This document shows positions 61,183-64,000 of a stretch of 64,000 bases of DNA, one piece after another. Under the pieces are notes generated by a model. The model made no database searches. It was not told where the DNA came from and worked only from the letters and a program-made list of their open reading frames with translations. The DNA is from Aphanothece cf. minutissima CCALA 015 (GTDB lineage Bacteria; Cyanobacteriota; Cyanobacteriia; PCC-6307; Cyanobiaceae), in contig PVWP01000001.1 of NCBI GenBank assembly GCA_003003925.1, positions 479,876 to 543,875 on the forward strand, in the 5' to 3' direction. Position 1 is the stretch's first letter; each line of letters begins with the position of its first letter. Both the position numbers and the translations under genes were made by a program.

Positions 61183-62029
61183 ACACGGCGGTTCGGCCCC
61201 TGTAGACCATCACCTGTCGCCGCAGAAACAGGCGCACCGCCCGGGCCAGGGCCAGCCGTTCGGTGTCGCGGCCCTTGCGGATCAGGTCCTCCACCTCGTC
61301 GCGATGGCCCACGTGCATGGTGGCCTGCTCGATGATCGGCCCCCCATCCAGCTCCTCGGTGACGAAGTGGGCGGTGGCGCCGATCAGTTTGACCCCCCGC
61401 TCCCAGGCCCGGTGGTACGGCTGGGCCCCCTGAAAGGCCGGCAGGAAGGAGTGGTGGATGTTGATCACCTGGGAGAAGCGGTCCAGGAAGGCGGGGCTCA
61501 GCACCTGCATGTACTTGGCCAGCACCACCAGCTCGATCCGCTCCTCCTCCAGCAGGGCCAGCTGGACCTGCTCCACCTCCGGGCGGGTGGCCGCCGTGAC
61601 CGGCAGATGGACGAAGCGGGCACCGAAATCGACCGCCAGCGCCTCCAGGTCGGGGTGGTTGGAGATCACCAGGGGCACCTGCATCGGCAGCTCCCCGGAG
61701 CGGGTGCGCCAGAGCAGGTCCACCAGGCAGTGGTCCTGGCGGCTGGCGAAGATCGCCACCCGGGGCAGGGCATCGGAGAAATGCACCTGGCCTTCGCCGC
61801 CGAGGCGCCCCGCCAGGGCCGCCACGGCCGGAACGATCGCCTCACGGGGCAGGCCGAACCCCTCCAGGGCCCATTCGATCCGGCTCAGGAACAGCCCCGC
61901 CCCCGCATCGGTGTGGTGGTCGGCATGGAGGATGTTGCCGCCGTTGGCGGCCACCCAGCCCGAGAGTTCGCTCACCAGCCCTGGCCGATCGGGGCAGATC
62001 AGCTGCAGGATCGCCGTGGGGGAACGCAT
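61175..62029 (-). CDS. purU: formyltetrahydrofolate deformylase
   Basis: Hydrolyses 10-formyltetrahydrofolate to formate and tetrahydrofolate, supplying formate for PurT or balancing one-carbon pools. 284 aa: an N-terminal ACT domain (ILQLICPDRPGLVSELSGW) then the formyltransferase-type domain with LAKYMQVLSPAF, INIHHSFLPAFQGAQPYHRA and TAHFVTEELDGGPIIEQ (catalytic Asn/His/Asp set). The frame opens at 62374, but the ATG at 62029 is the family start. Divergent from psbQ with 91 bases between, and coupled to the O-antigen-ligase-like gene. Confidence 0.95.
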   Translation of the reverse strand: MRSPTAILQLICPDRPGLVSELSGWVAANGGNILHADHHTDAGAGLFLSRIEWALEGFGLPREAIVPAVAALAGRLGGEGQVHFSDALPRVAIFASRQDHCLVDLLWRTRSGELPMQVPLVISNHPDLEALAVDFGARFVHLPVTAATRPEVEQVQLALLEEERIELVVLAKYMQVLSPAFLDRFSQVINIHHSFLPAFQGAQPYHRAWERGVKLIGATAHFVTEELDGGPIIEQATMHVGHRDEVEDLIRKGRDTERLALARAVRLFLRRQVMVYRGRTAVFD

Positions 62030-62120
62030 CAATGAATCCGGAACGGATCGGTCGGAAGCTGCATCGTGGCGCAGTCGGGCCGGTAAAGTCACGGCGCCAG
62101 CCACGTCACTGCACCGTCCC

Positions 62121-62717
62121 ATGGCCGTCGCGTCGATCCCTGCGCCCCTCTCCCTGATGGGTGTCCTGCGCCGCCTCAGCCTGCTTGCGGTGGCCCTGGT
62201 GCTTAGTTTTTCCCTGGTGGCCTGCTCGGGTGACCAGACCCGCAAGCCGCCGACGATCAGCCCGGAGGACATGACCCTGATCGCCCGCCAGGCCGAAGGG
62301 TTCCTGGCGTCGAAGGAGCGCCTGCCGGAACTGGCCGACCTGGTCAACGAGCGCAACTGGGTGTTCACCCGCAACCTGATCCACGGTCCGATGCAGGATC
62401 TGGGCCGCCAGATGCTCTACATCAACCAGCGCCTGCTGCCGGCGGACCGGGCCGAGGCCACCAAGCGGGCCACCAAGCTGAAGGCCTCCCTGGCCAAGCT
62501 CGATGAGGCCGCCCGTCTGCAGGATGGCGAGAACCTGCGCAAGGACTACATCAAGGTGGCCACCGGCTTCAGCTCCTATGCCGAGGTGATCCCCGCCGAG
62601 GCCATCGCCCTGGCCGAGACCTTCGCCGCCGAAGCCAAGGTCTCGAACGCCGTGCCTCCGGCCCCGTCCCCCACCACCCCCGCGCCCCAGCCCGTCGCCA
62701 GCGGCGACGACGCCTGA
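62121..62717 (+). CDS. psbQ: photosystem II protein PsbQ (CyanoQ lipoprotein)
   Basis: Lumenal PSII accessory protein that stabilises the oxygen-evolving complex. 198 aa from the ATG at 62121 (a second ATG at 62157 would also leave a full signal). The hydrophobic stretch ending LVACSG is a lipobox, so the mature protein is lipid-anchored to the thylakoid lumen face. The four-helix-bundle part contains ERNWVFTRNLIHGPMQDL and RRQ-type MLYINQRLLP, matching CyanoQ. A Pro/Ala/Thr-rich tail of ~25 residues at the C-terminus is longer than in model strains. A photosynthetic marker for the organism. Confidence 0.88.
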   Translation: MAVASIPAPLSLMGVLRRLSLLAVALVLSFSLVACSGDQTRKPPTISPEDMTLIARQAEGFLASKERLPELADLVNERNWVFTRNLIHGPMQDLGRQMLYINQRLLPADRAEATKRATKLKASLAKLDEAARLQDGENLRKDYIKVATGFSSYAEVIPAEAIALAETFAAEAKVSNAVPPAPSPTTPAPQPVASGDDA

Positions 62718-62767
62718 TCCGCACCGCAGCGGGCCCCGCCACCCCTCCTGAACCGGGAGGGTCCCCA

Positions 62768-63937
62768 TTGGCCGCATCCGGCACCTCCGTCATCGTGATC
62801 GGAGGAGGCATCGTGGGTCTGGCCTGCGCCTGGTGGCTCCAGGGCCGTGGCCATACGGTGCTGCTGCTCGATCCGGCCCATCGCCTTGCCCCTGGGGAGC
62901 CCCCCGGCGCTGACCCCGGCCCGGGCGAAGGCCCCGAGCGCAGCGGCAGCCTGGCCGCCCTCGGGGTGTTGATGGCCGACAGCTTCCACCGCGACCGGGG
63001 CCGGGCCTGGGAGCTGCGTCAGCGCAGCCTGGAGCTCTGGAGCCGCTGGCGCCACGATCTGGCCCGGCGGGGACATCGGGTCCCCTACCGCTCCGGGGTG
63101 CTGCTGCTGGCGGCCGATGGGGACGAGCAGGAACGGCTCGTGGCACTGGGGGCCCGCAAGCGGGCCCTGGGCCTGCCCCTGGAGCCCTGGGACCGGCGGC
63201 GGCTGGATCAGCTCGAACCCGGCCTGCCCCAGCCGTCGCTGGCCGGGCTCCACTCCGGCCGCGACGGCCAGCTCGATCCTGGATCGGCCCTGGCCGCCCT
63301 GGCGGCGGACGGCCGCGAACGGGGTCTGACCGTGCGGGCGGAGGCGGCCGTGGCCCTGCGCCCCGAAGGGGACGGCTGGCGGGTGGAGCTGGCCGGTGGC
63401 GGCGTGGAGCGGGCGGCGTGGGTGGTGCTGGCGGCGGGCAGCGCCAGCGGCACGCTGCTGGAGGCTGCGGCGGGGCTGGCCGCGGGGGTGAACTTGGGGG
63501 GGGATGGTGGCCCCAGGGTGCTGGAGCCGGTGCTGGGCCAGGCCCTGGAGCTGGAACTGGACAGCCCTCTGCCGACCCACTGGCCCGGGGCGGTCGTGTG
63601 GCGGGGCATCAACCTGGTGCCCCGTCCCGACCTGGAGGGGGGCCGGCGCCTGTGGCTGGGGGCGACCCTGGAGCCGGGCCGCGAGGCCGACCCGGACCAG
63701 CTCAGTGGGCTGCGGGACCTGGGGGGGTCGGCACCGGCGTGGCTGCGGCAGGCGCGGGTGGTGCGCCGCTGGCAGGGCCTGCGCCCCCGCCCGGTCGGCC
63801 GGCCGGCCCCCCTGCTGGAGCAGCCGGCCCCGGGGCTGCTGCTGGCGAGCGGCCACTACCGCAACGGCATCCTGCTGGCTCCCGCCAGCGCCGCCTGGGT
63901 GGCGGAGCAGATCGAGGCCCGCCCCAGCGGCGCCTGA
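62768..63937 (+). CDS. FAD-dependent glycine/D-amino-acid oxidase family protein
   Basis: DAO-type flavoprotein of 389 aa. The N-terminal Rossmann motif is VIVIGGGIVGLACAWWLQG; ARRGHRVPYRSGVLLLA and DGQLDPGSALAALAADG are typical mid-domain segments, and LLLASGHYRNGILLAPASA is the C-terminal FAD-binding block (GHYRNGI-L-P) seen in ThiO glycine oxidases. A Pro/Gly-rich insertion (~45-58) breaks the usual spacing. The first codon is a TTG at 62768 with GGGAGG 7 bases before it. It may be ThiO of thiamine synthesis or another amine oxidase; no thi gene is adjacent. Confidence 0.87.
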   Translation: MAASGTSVIVIGGGIVGLACAWWLQGRGHTVLLLDPAHRLAPGEPPGADPGPGEGPERSGSLAALGVLMADSFHRDRGRAWELRQRSLELWSRWRHDLARRGHRVPYRSGVLLLAADGDEQERLVALGARKRALGLPLEPWDRRRLDQLEPGLPQPSLAGLHSGRDGQLDPGSALAALAADGRERGLTVRAEAAVALRPEGDGWRVELAGGGVERAAWVVLAAGSASGTLLEAAAGLAAGVNLGGDGGPRVLEPVLGQALELELDSPLPTHWPGAVVWRGINLVPRPDLEGGRRLWLGATLEPGREADPDQLSGLRDLGGSAPAWLRQARVVRRWQGLRPRPVGRPAPLLEQPAPGLLLASGHYRNGILLAPASAAWVAEQIEARPSGA

Positions 63938-63954
63938 ACACTGCGGCAGCCATG

Positions 63955-63979
63955 AAAAAGCCCCCCTGGAGAGGGGGGC
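63955..63979 (-). terminator. intrinsic terminator of a leftward gene beyond the window
   Basis: GCCCCCCT-GGAG-AGGGGGGC forms a perfect 8-bp stem (63960-63979). On the minus strand it is followed by TTTTT (63959-63955), a canonical Rho-independent terminator. The gene it serves lies to the right of the window; on the plus strand there is no T-tract. Confidence 0.8.
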
Positions 63980-64000
63980 CGTGGCTGTCGGAACCGCGGC

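Noticed and set aside
1-64000. CRISPR arrays, tRNA or rRNA genes, insertion sequences, integrases
   Set aside because: No regularly spaced repeats, no clover-leaf candidates in the short intergenic gaps and no transposase or integrase motifs were seen.

Overview
This 64 kb window is chromosomal DNA from a high-GC, unicellular cyanobacterium of the Cyanobium / freshwater Synechococcus type. The basis is a PsbQ (CyanoQ) lipoprotein, a ferredoxin-type nitrite reductase (NirA) and nitrate reductase (NarB), an NrtABCD nitrate transporter with the cyanobacterial NrtC architecture, a group-2 RpoD-like sigma factor and a phytol-kinase-like gene, all in tightly packed, very GC-rich DNA. Genus is an inference; no rRNA is present.

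Layout. (1) 2-2545: an EAL-GGDEF cyclic-di-GMP enzyme cut by the left edge. (2) 2.6-28.7 kb: a nitrate-assimilation and molybdenum-cofactor supercluster. It holds moaD-moaE; a six-gene leftward operon (CbiX-like chelatase, cobA, modA, fused modBC, moaC, moeA); nirA with a HEAT-like partner gene; nrtABCD; and a separately transcribed narB. Together these import nitrate and molybdate, build Mo cofactor and siroheme, and reduce nitrate to ammonium. Two paralogous, non-canonical anthranilate-phosphoribosyltransferase-like genes sit beside the siroheme/nitrite genes. The cluster is interrupted at 11.2-17.4 kb by a glutamine amidotransferase, DUF924, MpaB-like, APC permease, osmoprotectant permease-binding-protein fusion and UspA genes. 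(3) 28.7-33.0 kb: histidine phosphatase, then phosphoketolase plus acetate kinase. (4) 33.0-38.3 kb: succinate dehydrogenase / fumarate reductase genes, with a PAS-GGDEF-EAL gene on the opposite strand between sdhA and sdhB. (5) 38.4-42.1 kb: two glycosyltransferases and an MFS transporter. (6) 42.1-51.97 kb: polyphosphate kinase, sigma factor, phytol-kinase-like protein, cyclic-nucleotide-gated MscS channel, DAHP synthase and aconitase B.

(7) 52.0-57.0 kb is the accessory region. An AT-richer SDR / LysR pair lies between intact acnB and a second, diverged copy of the last 184 bases of acnB. After that come a lysozyme-inhibitor-like secreted protein, an HNH nuclease and a HEPN-MNT toxin-antitoxin-like pair. 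(8) 57.1-63.9 kb returns to core genes: Ca/Na antiporter, radical SAM protein, O-antigen-ligase-like protein, purU, psbQ and a flavin amine oxidase. The window ends in a leftward intrinsic terminator of a gene outside it.

No tRNA, rRNA, CRISPR array, complete insertion sequence or integrase was seen. The strongest observation is the duplicated, diverged acnB tail bracketing the SDR-LysR insert, which reads as the scar of an allelic import. Other points are the AnPRT-like paralogs tied to nitrite/siroheme genes, matching leader hairpins and NtcA-like sites at nirA and nrtA, and the sdh operon split by a c-di-GMP gene.
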